Shown here: piece by piece, positions 13,748-22,564 of the stretch | How the letters are laid out: every line of letters starts with the position of its first letter | Position numbering within the stretch: the stretch's first letter is position 1 | Assembly: GCA_963667315.1 (NCBI GenBank) | Contig: OY763325.1 | Coordinates: 3,286,001 to 3,350,000 of the forward strand | Length of the DNA: 64,000 nucleotides | Direction of reading: 5' to 3' | Source of the DNA: DAINPP01 sp963667315 | Lineage (GTDB): Bacteria > Thermotogota > Thermotogae > MWEM01 | Notes under the pieces: model-generated | Databases searched by the model: none | What the model was told of the DNA's origin: nothing | The model's input: only the letters and a program-made list of their open reading frames with translations | Program-made: the position numbers and the translations under genes

Positions 13748-13824
13748 TGAAATAATGAAATGGAAAACATATATCAGAAACGGAGTCTAACCAGTATTCC
13801 CCCTTATTGTAAAGGAGCACAGAT

Positions 13825-15357
13825 ATGCAGAAAATTATTAACGAGAGTACGGTTCTGAATTTTTATTTAGAACAAATGGAAAACGATCAGATTACTTTTT
13901 TGATCGGTAAGAAAGATAGTAAAAAGCAAATTGGAGATTTAATTCTTAAGTTGGATGAGTTTACGGATATTCATCAGAAAATTCAGGTCGCCAAGGAACT
14001 ATGGAAAATATTATTTGAAGAATCCATGCGCAAAGTACATCCGGATAAGAGGGGCTATGATAAGCTTTTTAAGTATTTTGATGAATATGTTAACTTCGAA
14101 GAATTAATTTTCGCATCAGATTCTTTTTATCGAGACCATACCTTACATTGTTTGTGGGTGTATTTTTTAGGAGAATATTTATATTGTCAAAGCGAGTTTA
14201 AAAGCATCTTCAAATATATATTTGAAGCAAATACTTCAGTATACGAAATGGAAGAAATATATGAAATGGAGGGCTATAAAGGAGCGTTTAAAGAAGTTAT
14301 TGATTTCTTAAAACCGATAAATTCGGTCATGCAGAATTCAGATGCCTTAAGATGTTTAACAGCGTTAACTCATGATTTAGGGTATCCTCTTAAAAAGATT
14401 AAAAAGATAAATAAGTCAATTGGGGGTGTACTGCCTTATTTCTCAATTACTAATTTCAATGAATTTGATTTTTCCTATACGAATGAACAATCAGCATCAA
14501 TAGAAGCGTTCTTGCAGCTATTATCATTAGAACTGCATGTCAGTGTCACCGCTAATAGTCAGGAGGCAAACCGTGTTCTTGAGAAGATATCGGAACTCGA
14601 TAACACCAAAAAGAGGCTGTTTAATTTGGAGGCGTTATCAAACTGTTCGGAACAGGAGATAGACGTACTGAGGAAATTAAAGCCTGTCGTTTTATGTCAT
14701 AACTCGTTATCAAAAAAGGCAAGGTATGGGCAGGACTTTGAGAATTATGAGCACGGCATTATGTCGGCATTTATTTTATATACAACGTTAATGAGCAATA
14801 AAATGTGCAAGATTACCCTCAGAAAAGACGGTACGGTAGATAAGTCAGATCTGGATTTGGATTTAATCAATTCCCTGCAAATCATTTATGAAGCTGTATC
14901 CGATCACACCTCTCCGGCAATGAAAATTCAGTCAATCAACAACCCATCAGCATTTCTTATATTGATAGATGAAATAGAAGAGTTCTCGCGTATTTCAAGA
15001 GCTAATCAAAATAGACAGTACATCAGCGAATTTTGTAAGAGTTCTATTTATATGGACGGGGAGATATTTTGTGTTGATTTTATATTTGATAATCATGAAA
15101 TCATGGGTCTTGACCCGGAGAGAGCTTTTAAAGGCCGTTGTTCCAAGATGCTGAATTTATTCGATATCCCTGATCTGGATAAAGATTTTAAACTCAGGCT
15201 GCGATGTCTTGATCAGTTACACGATGTAGAGAAAATATACGAATTATGCATTGCGCATAAGTATGCGAATATAACGATTGATGGTGCAGAAAAGAATATT
15301 CCAAAGTATCTTAAAAGTAGAGAGTTATACTCAAAAGATGAATATGCCAAGCTGTAA
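13825..15357 (+). CDS. HD-superfamily protein of unknown function
   Basis: A 510-residue cytoplasmic protein. Metal-site-like residues occur in the HD order: FYRDHTLHCLWVY (His105, His108), LTALTHDLGYP (His183-Asp184), a later NYEHGIMSAFIL and SDHTSPAMK. This is the pattern of metal-dependent phosphohydrolases, but the protein is long and the N-terminal 100 residues and C-terminal third are unrecognised, and the usual first motif is divergent. It might hydrolyse nucleotides, a cyclic dinucleotide or another phosphate. The start follows AAAGGAGC. It has its own promoter and is 33 bases upstream of a MATE exporter gene, so the two may be co-transcribed. Its AT-richness and the surrounding repeats suggest recent acquisition. 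Confidence 0.6.
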   Translation: MQKIINESTVLNFYLEQMENDQITFLIGKKDSKKQIGDLILKLDEFTDIHQKIQVAKELWKILFEESMRKVHPDKRGYDKLFKYFDEYVNFEELIFASDSFYRDHTLHCLWVYFLGEYLYCQSEFKSIFKYIFEANTSVYEMEEIYEMEGYKGAFKEVIDFLKPINSVMQNSDALRCLTALTHDLGYPLKKIKKINKSIGGVLPYFSITNFNEFDFSYTNEQSASIEAFLQLLSLELHVSVTANSQEANRVLEKISELDNTKKRLFNLEALSNCSEQEIDVLRKLKPVVLCHNSLSKKARYGQDFENYEHGIMSAFILYTTLMSNKMCKITLRKDGTVDKSDLDLDLINSLQIIYEAVSDHTSPAMKIQSINNPSAFLILIDEIEEFSRISRANQNRQYISEFCKSSIYMDGEIFCVDFIFDNHEIMGLDPERAFKGRCSKMLNLFDIPDLDKDFKLRLRCLDQLHDVEKIYELCIAHKYANITIDGAEKNIPKYLKSRELYSKDEYAKL

Positions 15358-15402
15358 AGAGACAGACAATAGGGTATTTCTTTTCAGCAAATGGAGAAAA
15401 TG

Positions 15403-16797
15403 ATGACGAAACAAAAGGAAAATAAGATGGGAACGATGCCGGTCAACAAGCTTTTACTATCGATGTCCATTCCGATGATAATCTCGATGCTGGTACAGGC
15501 ACTTTATAATGTTGTCGACAGTATATTTGTCGCACAGATAGGAGAAAATGCCCTGACTGCTGTATCACTGGCATTTCCTGTTCAGAATCTGATGATCGCC
15601 GTCGCAGTTGGAACGAGTGTGGGTGTCAATTCCTTTTTATCCAGGAGTCTTGGAGCAAAGCAGTTTGATGTAGCCAACAGGACGGCAAATAACGGCGTTT
15701 TCCTTTCCGTTCTGAGTTTTATGGCTTTTGCCCTTTTTGGAATAATGGCTTCAGAAAAATACTTCTCTTCGCAGACAAATATACCGGAGATTATTTCAAT
15801 GGGAGCAGCTTATATCTTTATTGTCTGTACATTTTCCGTTTTCATATTTGTTCAGATCATGTTTGAAAAATTACTGCAATCGACCGGGAAAACTTTTTAC
15901 ACATTGATTTCACAGTCTACTGGAGCAGTCATCAATATCATTCTGGACCCCATTTTTATATTCGGATTCCTTGGATTTCCGGCTATGGGTGTAAAGGGTG
16001 CAGCACTTGCAACGGTAACAGGTCAGATGATCGGTATGATATTGGGCTTCTATTTTAACGTTAAAAAGAATCATGAAATACAGCTTTCAATTAAAGGCTT
16101 CAGGCCTGATGGGCAAATCATAAAGAAGATTTATGCAGTAGGGATTCCATCTATAATGATGGCATCCATTGGTTCTCTCATGACTTATTTTATGAACAGG
16201 CTACTCATTTCCTTTACAACAACAGCAACGGCAGTTTTTGGAGTATATTTCAAACTCCAGAGTTTCGTTTTTATGCCTGTATTCGGCTTGAACAGTGGGA
16301 TGGTACCAATAGTTGCATATAATTTTGGAGCTGGAAATAAGGAACGAATTACAAAAGCAATAAAACTGAGTGTGCTTTACGCCTTCATCATGTTAAGCAC
16401 CGGTGCAGTGATTATGATAATAATGCCCGACCGGCTTTTTCAAATGTTCAACGCAACAGATATGATGTTATCAATAGGAAGCCCTGCGTTGAGGATAATA
16501 GCACTCAGTTATTTCCTGGCGGGATTTTCCATCATATCATTGTCTGTTTTTCAGGCTCTGGGGTGTGGTATGTTGAGTCTTGAAGTATCGGTTATCCGTC
16601 AGCTGCTTGTACTTCTTCCAAGTGCATGGCTGTTATCAATAAGCGGGAATGTGAATAATATTTGGTGGGCATTTCCGATCGCAGAAATTGTATCCTTTAT
16701 TTTCTGTGCGATTTTTATGAAACGTGTCTACAACAGGGAAATCAAAAATCTCAAATCAGCAGGATTTGAATCATATCCTGCATTCTCGGAAAAATAA
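15403..16797 (+). CDS. MATE-family multidrug efflux transporter
   Basis: A 464-residue protein with twelve predicted membrane helices in two halves. The first half has the family pattern LLLSMSIPMIISMLVQALYN and VDSIFVAQIGENALTAVSLA; the second repeats it around MVPIVAYNFGAGN. MATE proteins use Na+ or H+ gradients to export cationic drugs or metabolites across the cytoplasmic membrane. The frame opens at ATG 15391, but the GGAG at 15393-15396 best fits the third ATG at 15403. The gene lies just downstream of the HD-domain gene. Confidence 0.9.
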   Translation: MTKQKENKMGTMPVNKLLLSMSIPMIISMLVQALYNVVDSIFVAQIGENALTAVSLAFPVQNLMIAVAVGTSVGVNSFLSRSLGAKQFDVANRTANNGVFLSVLSFMAFALFGIMASEKYFSSQTNIPEIISMGAAYIFIVCTFSVFIFVQIMFEKLLQSTGKTFYTLISQSTGAVINIILDPIFIFGFLGFPAMGVKGAALATVTGQMIGMILGFYFNVKKNHEIQLSIKGFRPDGQIIKKIYAVGIPSIMMASIGSLMTYFMNRLLISFTTTATAVFGVYFKLQSFVFMPVFGLNSGMVPIVAYNFGAGNKERITKAIKLSVLYAFIMLSTGAVIMIIMPDRLFQMFNATDMMLSIGSPALRIIALSYFLAGFSIISLSVFQALGCGMLSLEVSVIRQLLVLLPSAWLLSISGNVNNIWWAFPIAEIVSFIFCAIFMKRVYNREIKNLKSAGFESYPAFSEK

Positions 16798-16810
16798 ACG
16801 AATAACACTT

Positions 16811-16832
16811 CCGGACGGTTCTTTTGGTAGAT
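16811..16832 (+). repeat. REP-like repeat, fourth copy
   Basis: CCGGACGGTTCTTTTGGTAG, sharing the GGACGGTTCTTTTGGT core with 12348-12377 exactly. It lies right behind the MATE stop codon. Confidence 0.55.
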
Positions 16833-16884
16833 ACTTTTCATTATTTTACAGGGAGGAATAGGAGAGCAATCAATATCTATGGTT

Positions 16885-16935
16885 GCCCGTGATGATTATA
16901 GTACAATGAAAAATGGCAGATCATTATGATCTGCC
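16885..16935 (-). terminator. Terminator of the sugar-transport operon and second hairpin-plus-promoter repeat
   Basis: TGGCAGATCAT/ATGATCTGCCA forms a strong stem-loop; on the minus strand it is followed by TTTTT and lies about 20 bases past the stop of the glycosyltransferase gene, so it ends that operon. The hairpin and its flank (ATTATAGTACAATGAAAAAT) nearly repeat 13660-13705. Confidence 0.7.
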
Positions 16936-16953
16936 ATTTTAAAATTCACTATT

Positions 16954-18105
16954 CTAAAACCCTTCAGTAATCTTCCACCATTCTTCAAGGCATTTGTAGT
17001 AGAGTTCTGAAGCATCTTTTCTTTTTTCATAAACAAAAGGAATCTTGGCATTTTCCATACATTCCTCAAATCCCCTCTTGTCATTTTCCGAGAGATGTTT
17101 CAGCCCCAGCTGTTTGTTGTGTTCGAATATTCTGTCTTCAAGGTCATCCGCGAGGAATACACCCGGATAAGGCAGCATTTCCCTGTAATCCACTTTCTGG
17201 AATTTGTCGAAGGTGGCGGAACTGTTGTATTTGTCTCTCATGAAGAGGAATCTGTATATGTCTTCTCTGGATTTTTTCCACATGGGGGTTTTCTTTTCAG
17301 GTGGCAGATGTTTGATTCTCAGCTTGTTGTCGAAATAGAATCGGTATCCTCTGAACCTGGCATCCAGCACGTAGTCCATATCCTCGCCTCGATTTACGAG
17401 GGGATCAAAACAGATGGACTTCATCATTTCCTTCGTAATGACCATGTTGCCGCCAAGCCCCACCATGGAAGGCTTAAATCGGCTCTTGGGATCCATCAGC
17501 ATTTCAAAGGTCTCGTTGAAGGAGATGTCCTTCGGCCAGTGTTTGAGTTCCCAGAAATTTTTATAACTGGGTCTGTCCTGTTCGTAATAACCGACTTTTC
17601 CATAGATGATACCATTATCGTCGGCATGTTCATATATCCCGTCAGAGGCTAATTCAAAGAAGTTTTCATCGATAAGAATTTCATCATCATCGAGGAATAT
17701 TCCGATGTCAGAGCCTGTTTCCAGGGCAGCCAGGAGGCAGATATTTCGGATCTGTGAATAGCTGTCCGGTTCCAGCAATTCTTTTTTGATTCCCTTCGCT
17801 TCAAGCGCGGCGTATCTTTCCGATAATTTTTTATAGGAATACAATTCAATCGCCATCTGATGCTCGTAGGGCTGTATGTATTTCTCAAGGATGATTTCAA
17901 CTTCTGCTCTTATGTCTCTTTTATTGGCAACTCCCACAATTCTGACGGGGATTTTACCGTTTCTTATCTCTTCAAATGTCAGAAGGTTGTCCAGTAACGT
18001 CTTCAGTGTTCCTTTATCGTTCAATGCAGTGGGATGATCAAAAACGATTTCCTCTCCGGCATTGATGGGCCCCCAATAGGTTGGTACAACTACACATTTT
18101 TTCAT
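16954..18105 (-). CDS. GT-A type glycosyltransferase, last gene of a sugar ABC-transport operon
   Basis: The 383-residue protein starts VVVPTYWGPINAG, a GT2-like nucleotide-sugar entry strand, and has the metal-binding LDDDE motif (IGIFLDDDEIL) and an acceptor-side VNRGEDMDYVLDARFRG stretch. It would transfer a sugar from a nucleotide donor in the cytoplasm. There are no membrane spans. Two tandem ATGs (18108, 18105) follow GAGAGGAG; the second has better spacing. It ends the operon lacI-binding protein-two permeases, 14 bases after the permease, an unusual place for a glycosyltransferase; it may modify or resynthesise the imported sugar or make a compatible solute. Confidence 0.7.
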   Translation of the reverse strand: MKKCVVVPTYWGPINAGEEIVFDHPTALNDKGTLKTLLDNLLTFEEIRNGKIPVRIVGVANKRDIRAEVEIILEKYIQPYEHQMAIELYSYKKLSERYAALEAKGIKKELLEPDSYSQIRNICLLAALETGSDIGIFLDDDEILIDENFFELASDGIYEHADDNGIIYGKVGYYEQDRPSYKNFWELKHWPKDISFNETFEMLMDPKSRFKPSMVGLGGNMVITKEMMKSICFDPLVNRGEDMDYVLDARFRGYRFYFDNKLRIKHLPPEKKTPMWKKSREDIYRFLFMRDKYNSSATFDKFQKVDYREMLPYPGVFLADDLEDRIFEHNKQLGLKHLSENDKRGFEECMENAKIPFVYEKRKDASELYYKCLEEWWKITEGF

Positions 18106-18119
18106 CATTTTTCTCCTCT

Positions 18120-18974
18120 CTATCCTTTAACGGCTCCGCTTGTGAATCCTGATACAAGATACTTCTGTAAGAATGTGAAGAATATCAGAACCGGAATCGC
18201 AATGACGACACCGGCTGCCATAACGAGGTTCCATGATGTCGTAAATTCCTGCTGGAATTCATACAATCCGAGCGCCAGCGTTCGTGTATCGCTGTTTGTC
18301 AGAACCGTTGCAAATAATACTTCATTCCATGATTTCATGAAAGACAACATGGCAACTGTGATGATTCCCGGTACTGCTGCGGGCAAGATTATCTTGATAA
18401 ACGCCTGGAAGAAGTTACAGCCGTCAATCAGGGCAGCTTCTTCAAGCTCTATTGGGATTGTATCAAAATAACCCCTCATAACCCATATGGTAAACGGGGT
18501 GACGAATGCCGTATAGGTTATGATCAAACCGGGATATGTACCGATCAGTGATAATCCTGTGCTGTTCTTGATCAGAATGAAGATCAGATAATACGGCAAC
18601 AGGAACAGTATACCGGGAAACATCTGTGTCACCAGGAAGGTCATCCCAATCGTCTTTCGCCCTTTGAACCGGAATTTTGATAAGGCATAACCGGCAAATG
18701 TTGCCACAAGTGTTGCGAAAAACATGGATGAAAAAGCGATAATCAAACTGTTTTTAAAATATTTAGCAAGTGGTACTGTTTTCCATATATCCACATAGTT
18801 CTGAAATCGCAGTCTGTCCGGAAAAAGTGTCGGATTGGGTGTGTGAACGTCCTCCGGGAATTTGAGTGAAGTAATCACCAACCAGTATACCGGAAAAAGT
18901 ACAACGAAAAGGAGGAAGCAGATTCCCAAAATCCTCAAAAACTTGTGAAAATTTCTCTTCGCCTTGTAATTCAT
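18120..18974 (-). CDS. Carbohydrate ABC transporter permease, MalG type
   Basis: Six membrane helices and the cytoplasmic EAA loop EAALIDGCNFFQAFIKIILP that contacts the ATPase subunit. The C-terminal LVSGFTSGAVKG is the usual MalG ending. It forms the membrane channel with the MalF-type partner. The ATG at 18974 shares one base with the partner's TGA, so translation is coupled. No ATPase gene lies in the operon; as is common for such systems, a shared MsmK/MalK-type ATPase encoded elsewhere would energise transport. Confidence 0.93.
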   Translation of the reverse strand: MNYKAKRNFHKFLRILGICFLLFVVLFPVYWLVITSLKFPEDVHTPNPTLFPDRLRFQNYVDIWKTVPLAKYFKNSLIIAFSSMFFATLVATFAGYALSKFRFKGRKTIGMTFLVTQMFPGILFLLPYYLIFILIKNSTGLSLIGTYPGLIITYTAFVTPFTIWVMRGYFDTIPIELEEAALIDGCNFFQAFIKIILPAAVPGIITVAMLSFMKSWNEVLFATVLTNSDTRTLALGLYEFQQEFTTSWNLVMAAGVVIAIPVLIFFTFLQKYLVSGFTSGAVKG

Positions 18975-19873
18975 CAACCATCATCCTCCAACTTTGTCAA
19001 TCTTATATAAAGCATTATCAGAAGCAGCATGAACAGCATCATGACAACACTCATCGCAGCACCGGCTCCGAAGTCCCAGTTTTTAAAAGATCTCGTCCAG
19101 ATGTTGATGGACAGGATATTCGCATACTTTGAAGGGGAGCCTCCTGTCAGGACAAACGGGACGTTGAAGTTGTTAAACGACCATAGTGAAGTCAGAACGG
19201 AGAGGATGACAACAACAGGTTTTAATGAGGGCAGTGTAATATACCACCAGCATTGCCAAGGCGTTGCACCGTCAACTTTAGCCGCTTCATATTGTTCAGC
19301 GGATATTCCCTGTAGCCCGGCCAGCAGGGTGATAAACCAGAACGGCCATCTGATCCAGATATTACCGATGATGATTGAAAAGAGCGCCATCGATCCGGTC
19401 AGCCATGAGACGTTTTCGGAGATCAGCCCAAGGCTTTTCAGAACGGAATTGACGATTCCCCAATCCTGTAACAACATGAATCGGATATTTGTCAAGGCAA
19501 CGACTCCCGGTAAAATGTAAGGGATTAACAGGATGCCTCTGACCAGGTTTCTTCCCTTGAAATCCTTGTTCAACAGAACGGCACCGAGCATTCCCATTAA
19601 GAAACATCCCACGACAGAAAAGAAAACAAATATCACGGTATACAGCAACGATTCCCAGAAGACACCGGAAAGTGAGTTCATCGTTCTTTCGTAATTATCC
19701 AGTCCCACAAAAGGTGCTGTGGTCCACTTTCTTATATAATATATGTTCAATTTCCTGAAAGATATGTATATTCCCCAAATCGTCGGGATGATGTGTACAA
19801 ACGCTGTCAGCAGAATTGCCGGGAATATCATCTTGTAGGCAAATCTTTCTCTCTTTTTTTCTATTGAATTCAT
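18974..19873 (-). CDS. Carbohydrate ABC transporter permease, MalF type
   Basis: A 299-residue protein with six to seven helices and the EAA motif YEAAKVDGATPWQCWWYITLP, followed by the MalF-type FNVPFVLTGGSP segment. It pairs with the downstream MalG-type subunit. The start ATG follows TTAAGAGGTGAAAT. It is separated from the binding-protein gene by 185 bases carrying two strong hairpins, which would let the binding protein be made in excess over the permeases. Confidence 0.92.
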   Translation of the reverse strand: MNSIEKKRERFAYKMIFPAILLTAFVHIIPTIWGIYISFRKLNIYYIRKWTTAPFVGLDNYERTMNSLSGVFWESLLYTVIFVFFSVVGCFLMGMLGAVLLNKDFKGRNLVRGILLIPYILPGVVALTNIRFMLLQDWGIVNSVLKSLGLISENVSWLTGSMALFSIIIGNIWIRWPFWFITLLAGLQGISAEQYEAAKVDGATPWQCWWYITLPSLKPVVVILSVLTSLWSFNNFNVPFVLTGGSPSKYANILSINIWTRSFKNWDFGAGAAMSVVMMLFMLLLIMLYIRLTKLEDDG

Positions 19874-19903
19874 ATTTCACCTCTTAACAAAGGAACACTT
19901 CAT

Positions 19904-19929
19904 AAAATCCCCTCCCTGGAGGGGATTTT
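19904..19929 (-). terminator. Hairpin before the MalF-type permease gene
   Basis: AAAATCCCCTCC and GGAGGGGATTTT form a perfect 12-bp arm pair around two bases (in practice about ten pairs). On the minus strand it is followed by TTTTATG. It probably halts part of the transcription between the binding-protein and permease genes. Confidence 0.5.
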
Positions 19930-20011
19930 CACTACTTTGTTTGTTTTATTTTTCTTTCGACTTCTAATTGATTAGTGTATAATAACGCGTTAGTTTAAAA
20001 GTAAGTACCTT

Positions 20012-20043
20012 ACCGATTGAAGAATGGTCGTTCTTCAATCGGT
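20012..20043. terminator. Perfect 13-bp hairpin behind the sugar-binding-protein gene
   Basis: ACCGATTGAAGAA and TTCTTCAATCGGT pair without mismatch around six bases, 16 bases past the binding-protein stop. On the minus strand no T-run follows, so it more likely protects the binding-protein mRNA end from decay. On the plus strand it is followed by TTTTATTATTT, and a TATAAT lies at 19978-19983, so a short plus-strand RNA is also conceivable. Confidence 0.6.
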
Positions 20044-20058
20044 TTTATTATTTAAGGC

Positions 20059-21324
20059 TTAATACTGATCCAAAACGTTCTGAAGCTCATCATCGTATTT
20101 CAGAAGAAGGTTCTTCAATGATTCATCGTTGAGGTTTCCGCTTGCGTTCAAGCTGAAGATATCAACAATAACGCCGGGAACGAATGATTCCATAGCACCC
20201 CAAGCCGGTGTGATTGGGTAATGGCTTCCTACGTCTCCAACTTCTCTGAAGTCTTTCCACATGTCGGCAAATGGTTCTTCCTGGAAGAAATCCTTGTCAT
20301 ATGCAGCCTTAACTGTAGGTGCAACGAACATCTTTTCAGCAAGGATTGCCTGAATTTCAGGTCTGAGAAGGAACTTAACCCATTTTTCTGCTGCTTCCTT
20401 TTTGTTTGAATCTGTGAAGATCATAAGGTCTGATCCACCTGTGAATCCCGTTCTGAGGTTTTCGTTCTTACCAGGCTGAAGGGCTACTGCGGCTTTTCCT
20501 GATCTGACGAATTCCTTTGTCTTTTCGATGTTGTCTTTGAGGACAAACCAAGGGCCCGGGTACATGAACGCTACGTCATCATTGAAGAATGACATGCAGA
20601 TTTCATTATGTCCCATATCAGCAAGACCCTGTGACATCAAATCATACTTTGAAAGCATATCGGACCAGAATTTGAATGATTCAAATGCCTTGTCTGAATC
20701 AAGCAAAACTTCTTTTCCGTCTTCGGAGATGATATCTGTACCGTTCTGCCAGAGGAAGCTTCCGACGTAATGTCCGCTACCTTTTCCTCTAAGGCCGACT
20801 GGAAATTCAATTTCTCCCTTTTCCTTGAGTACCATTGCACAGTAAAGTAATTCGCCCCATGTCTTTGGAGGTGTTGGCAAATCATATTTTTCAAGCAAAT
20901 CTTTTCTGTAAACAAGCGCTCTGATATCTGCAAACCATGGCATTGCGTAAACTTCGTTGTCGTATCCTGTTGTTGACCATGGACCACCAAGGTAGGCGTC
21001 TTTTCCGCCAAATTCTCCAACCTTATCTGTCAATCTTTCAAAAGCACCTGTTCCCTGAAGGGCACCTACCCATGTGGTTCCAACCTGTGAACAGTCAGGA
21101 CCTTCACCGGATGCAACAGCTGCCATTATCTTCGTCCAGCCTTCTCCCCAGCTTGAAAAGTCTACGTTAACCTTAATACCTGTTTCTTCTTCAAACATTG
21201 GTCCGACTTCATCGATAAATTCTCTTGCTCCGGAACCTGACATCATAAGGAAGTCAATTTCCTGTGAGAATCCCAATGATACAATCATTGCGATTAATAA
21301 TGCAAACAAAAAGACCTTTTTCAT
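20059..21324 (-). CDS. Extracellular sugar-binding protein of an ABC transporter
   Basis: A 421-residue family-1 solute-binding protein with a signal peptide (MKKVFLFALLIAMIVSLGFS). Recognisable parts are the N-terminal lobe around FEEETGIKVNVDFSSWGEGW, AMPWFADIRALVYRKDLL and the GFTGGSDLMIFTDSNKKEAA segment. It captures an oligosaccharide or glycoside outside the cytoplasmic membrane and delivers it to the two permeases. Although many such proteins are lipoproteins, no lipobox cysteine is present here. It lies 18 bases after the LacI-type repressor gene and the two must share a promoter. Confidence 0.93.
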   Translation of the reverse strand: MKKVFLFALLIAMIVSLGFSQEIDFLMMSGSGAREFIDEVGPMFEEETGIKVNVDFSSWGEGWTKIMAAVASGEGPDCSQVGTTWVGALQGTGAFERLTDKVGEFGGKDAYLGGPWSTTGYDNEVYAMPWFADIRALVYRKDLLEKYDLPTPPKTWGELLYCAMVLKEKGEIEFPVGLRGKGSGHYVGSFLWQNGTDIISEDGKEVLLDSDKAFESFKFWSDMLSKYDLMSQGLADMGHNEICMSFFNDDVAFMYPGPWFVLKDNIEKTKEFVRSGKAAVALQPGKNENLRTGFTGGSDLMIFTDSNKKEAAEKWVKFLLRPEIQAILAEKMFVAPTVKAAYDKDFFQEEPFADMWKDFREVGDVGSHYPITPAWGAMESFVPGVIVDIFSLNASGNLNDESLKNLLLKYDDELQNVLDQY

Positions 21325-21342
21325 AAAAAAACTCCTCCTTTT

Positions 21343-22368
21343 TTATTCCCTTTCAGGGACTTTTTCTGTTGATTCTCGAATAACGAGATCCGTATCAAAT
21401 TTTAAGTGCTCTTTTTCCGGTTTTTTGCCACCGATAATCTGTATCAGCATCCCGACGGCGAATTTTGACATCTCCCTCATATTCTGTGAAACAGTGCTCA
21501 ATGAGGGGGTCGTGTATTCAGCGAGTGGGATATTGTCAAAACCGATGACTTTCACATCTTCGGGAACTTTTAACGCTGTATTGTAAAGTCTCTTCAAAGC
21601 TCCCCATGCGACCAGATCCGAAAAACAAAAGATACCATCAAACACAACACCGGACTTCAGAAGCAAATCAACGCCCTCAATACCGCCTTCTACCGTGTTT
21701 TCAGTCCGGATAATCTTCGGTTCCAACCCGTTTTTATTCAGGACTTCCATGTATCCCCTGCTTCTCATATCGTATGAGGGTTTTTCACCTTTTCCGGTTA
21801 TATGGACAATCTTTTTACAACCCACATCGACAAGATGTGTTACCGCTCTCAGACTTCCGGTGTAATTGTCTGCGGATATCGTCGGGATATCGAATTCTCC
21901 GGCGTTTTCCTCCCCAACACTGACGGCGGGAATGTTGTTGTTTTTCAGGGCTTTTAACAGCGTTTCATCGTAACTTCCCTCAAAAACGACGGCACCATCA
22001 ATCAGGTTTGAATTGACATAATCAACGAACAATTTCTTGCTTCTTTCTTCCGAAGCGTTGAAGATCAGCGTGGAATAATCAAGCATTTTCAGCCAGTCCG
22101 TGGCGCCCTTTACACATTCCCCGTAAAACGGCGGGATGATAAAATCTTTGTTCGGCTTGATAAAAAAACCGATGGTCTTGGATTCGCTTCCCGCCATAAC
22201 CCTTGCCACCAGCTTTGGCTTGTAGTCCATCTCATCCATAATCTGTGTGACACGTTCAAGTGTTTTTTTCCCCACTTTCTCAGGATGGTTTATGGCCCTT
22301 GAAACGGTCATTTTGGATATACCAAGCTTTCGCGCTATCTCATCAATCGTTGGTTTATTTGCCTTCAT
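21343..22368 (-). CDS. LacI-family transcriptional repressor of the sugar-transport operon
   Basis: The N-terminal helix-turn-helix reads TIDEIARKLGISKMTVSRAI and the hinge MDYKPKLVARVMAG; the remaining 280 residues are a periplasmic-binding-protein-like sugar-sensing domain (KTIGFFI..., VKVIGFDNIPLAEYTTPSLSTV). It would release DNA on binding a sugar. The frame opens at TTG 22371, but GAGGTGATTTG fits the ATG at 22368. It is the first gene of the operon, and a perfect palindromic operator overlaps its own promoter, so autorepression together with control of the transporter is expected. Confidence 0.94.
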   Translation of the reverse strand: MKANKPTIDEIARKLGISKMTVSRAINHPEKVGKKTLERVTQIMDEMDYKPKLVARVMAGSESKTIGFFIKPNKDFIIPPFYGECVKGATDWLKMLDYSTLIFNASEERSKKLFVDYVNSNLIDGAVVFEGSYDETLLKALKNNNIPAVSVGEENAGEFDIPTISADNYTGSLRAVTHLVDVGCKKIVHITGKGEKPSYDMRSRGYMEVLNKNGLEPKIIRTENTVEGGIEGVDLLLKSGVVFDGIFCFSDLVAWGALKRLYNTALKVPEDVKVIGFDNIPLAEYTTPSLSTVSQNMREMSKFAVGMLIQIIGGKKPEKEHLKFDTDLVIRESTEKVPERE

Positions 22369-22382
22369 CAAATCACCTCAAT

Positions 22383-22398
22383 ATGTTACCGGTAACAT
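22383..22398. promoter_or_regulatory. LacI-type operator
   Basis: ATGTTACCGGTAACAT is a perfect 16-bp palindrome with the central CG of LacI/GalR operators. It overlaps the transcription start of the lacI-type operon and ends 15 bases before the ATG, an ideal repressor site. Confidence 0.88.
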
Positions 22399-22425
22399 TA
22401 TGACATAATTCTATTTTTAGAACAA
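22397..22425 (-). promoter_or_regulatory. Promoter of the sugar-transport operon
   Basis: On the minus strand TTGTTC (22420-22425), 17 bases, CATAAT (22397-22402). The start point would fall within the adjoining palindromic operator. Confidence 0.65.
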
Positions 22426-22524
22426 GAAGAATTATTAAGAATTAAAAAGAATTACAGGCGATTTAAGGCGATTATTGAAAAATTGCTCACTGCTTCTCAT
22501 TTTTTTAATTTTGTTGTAGAAGAT

Positions 22525-22536
22525 GTTATCGATAAC
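22525..22536. promoter_or_regulatory. Second LacI-like half-strength operator
   Basis: GTTATCGATAAC is a perfect 12-bp palindrome, related to the operator at 22383 (ATGTTAYCGRTAAC core). It lies 28 bases upstream of the -35 box of the divergent kinase gene and about 100 bases behind the operon promoter; it might be an auxiliary operator allowing DNA looping, or link the kinase gene to the same regulator. Confidence 0.5.
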
Positions 22537-22564
22537 TTTTGACCATGCTGGCCTCTCGGCTTTC

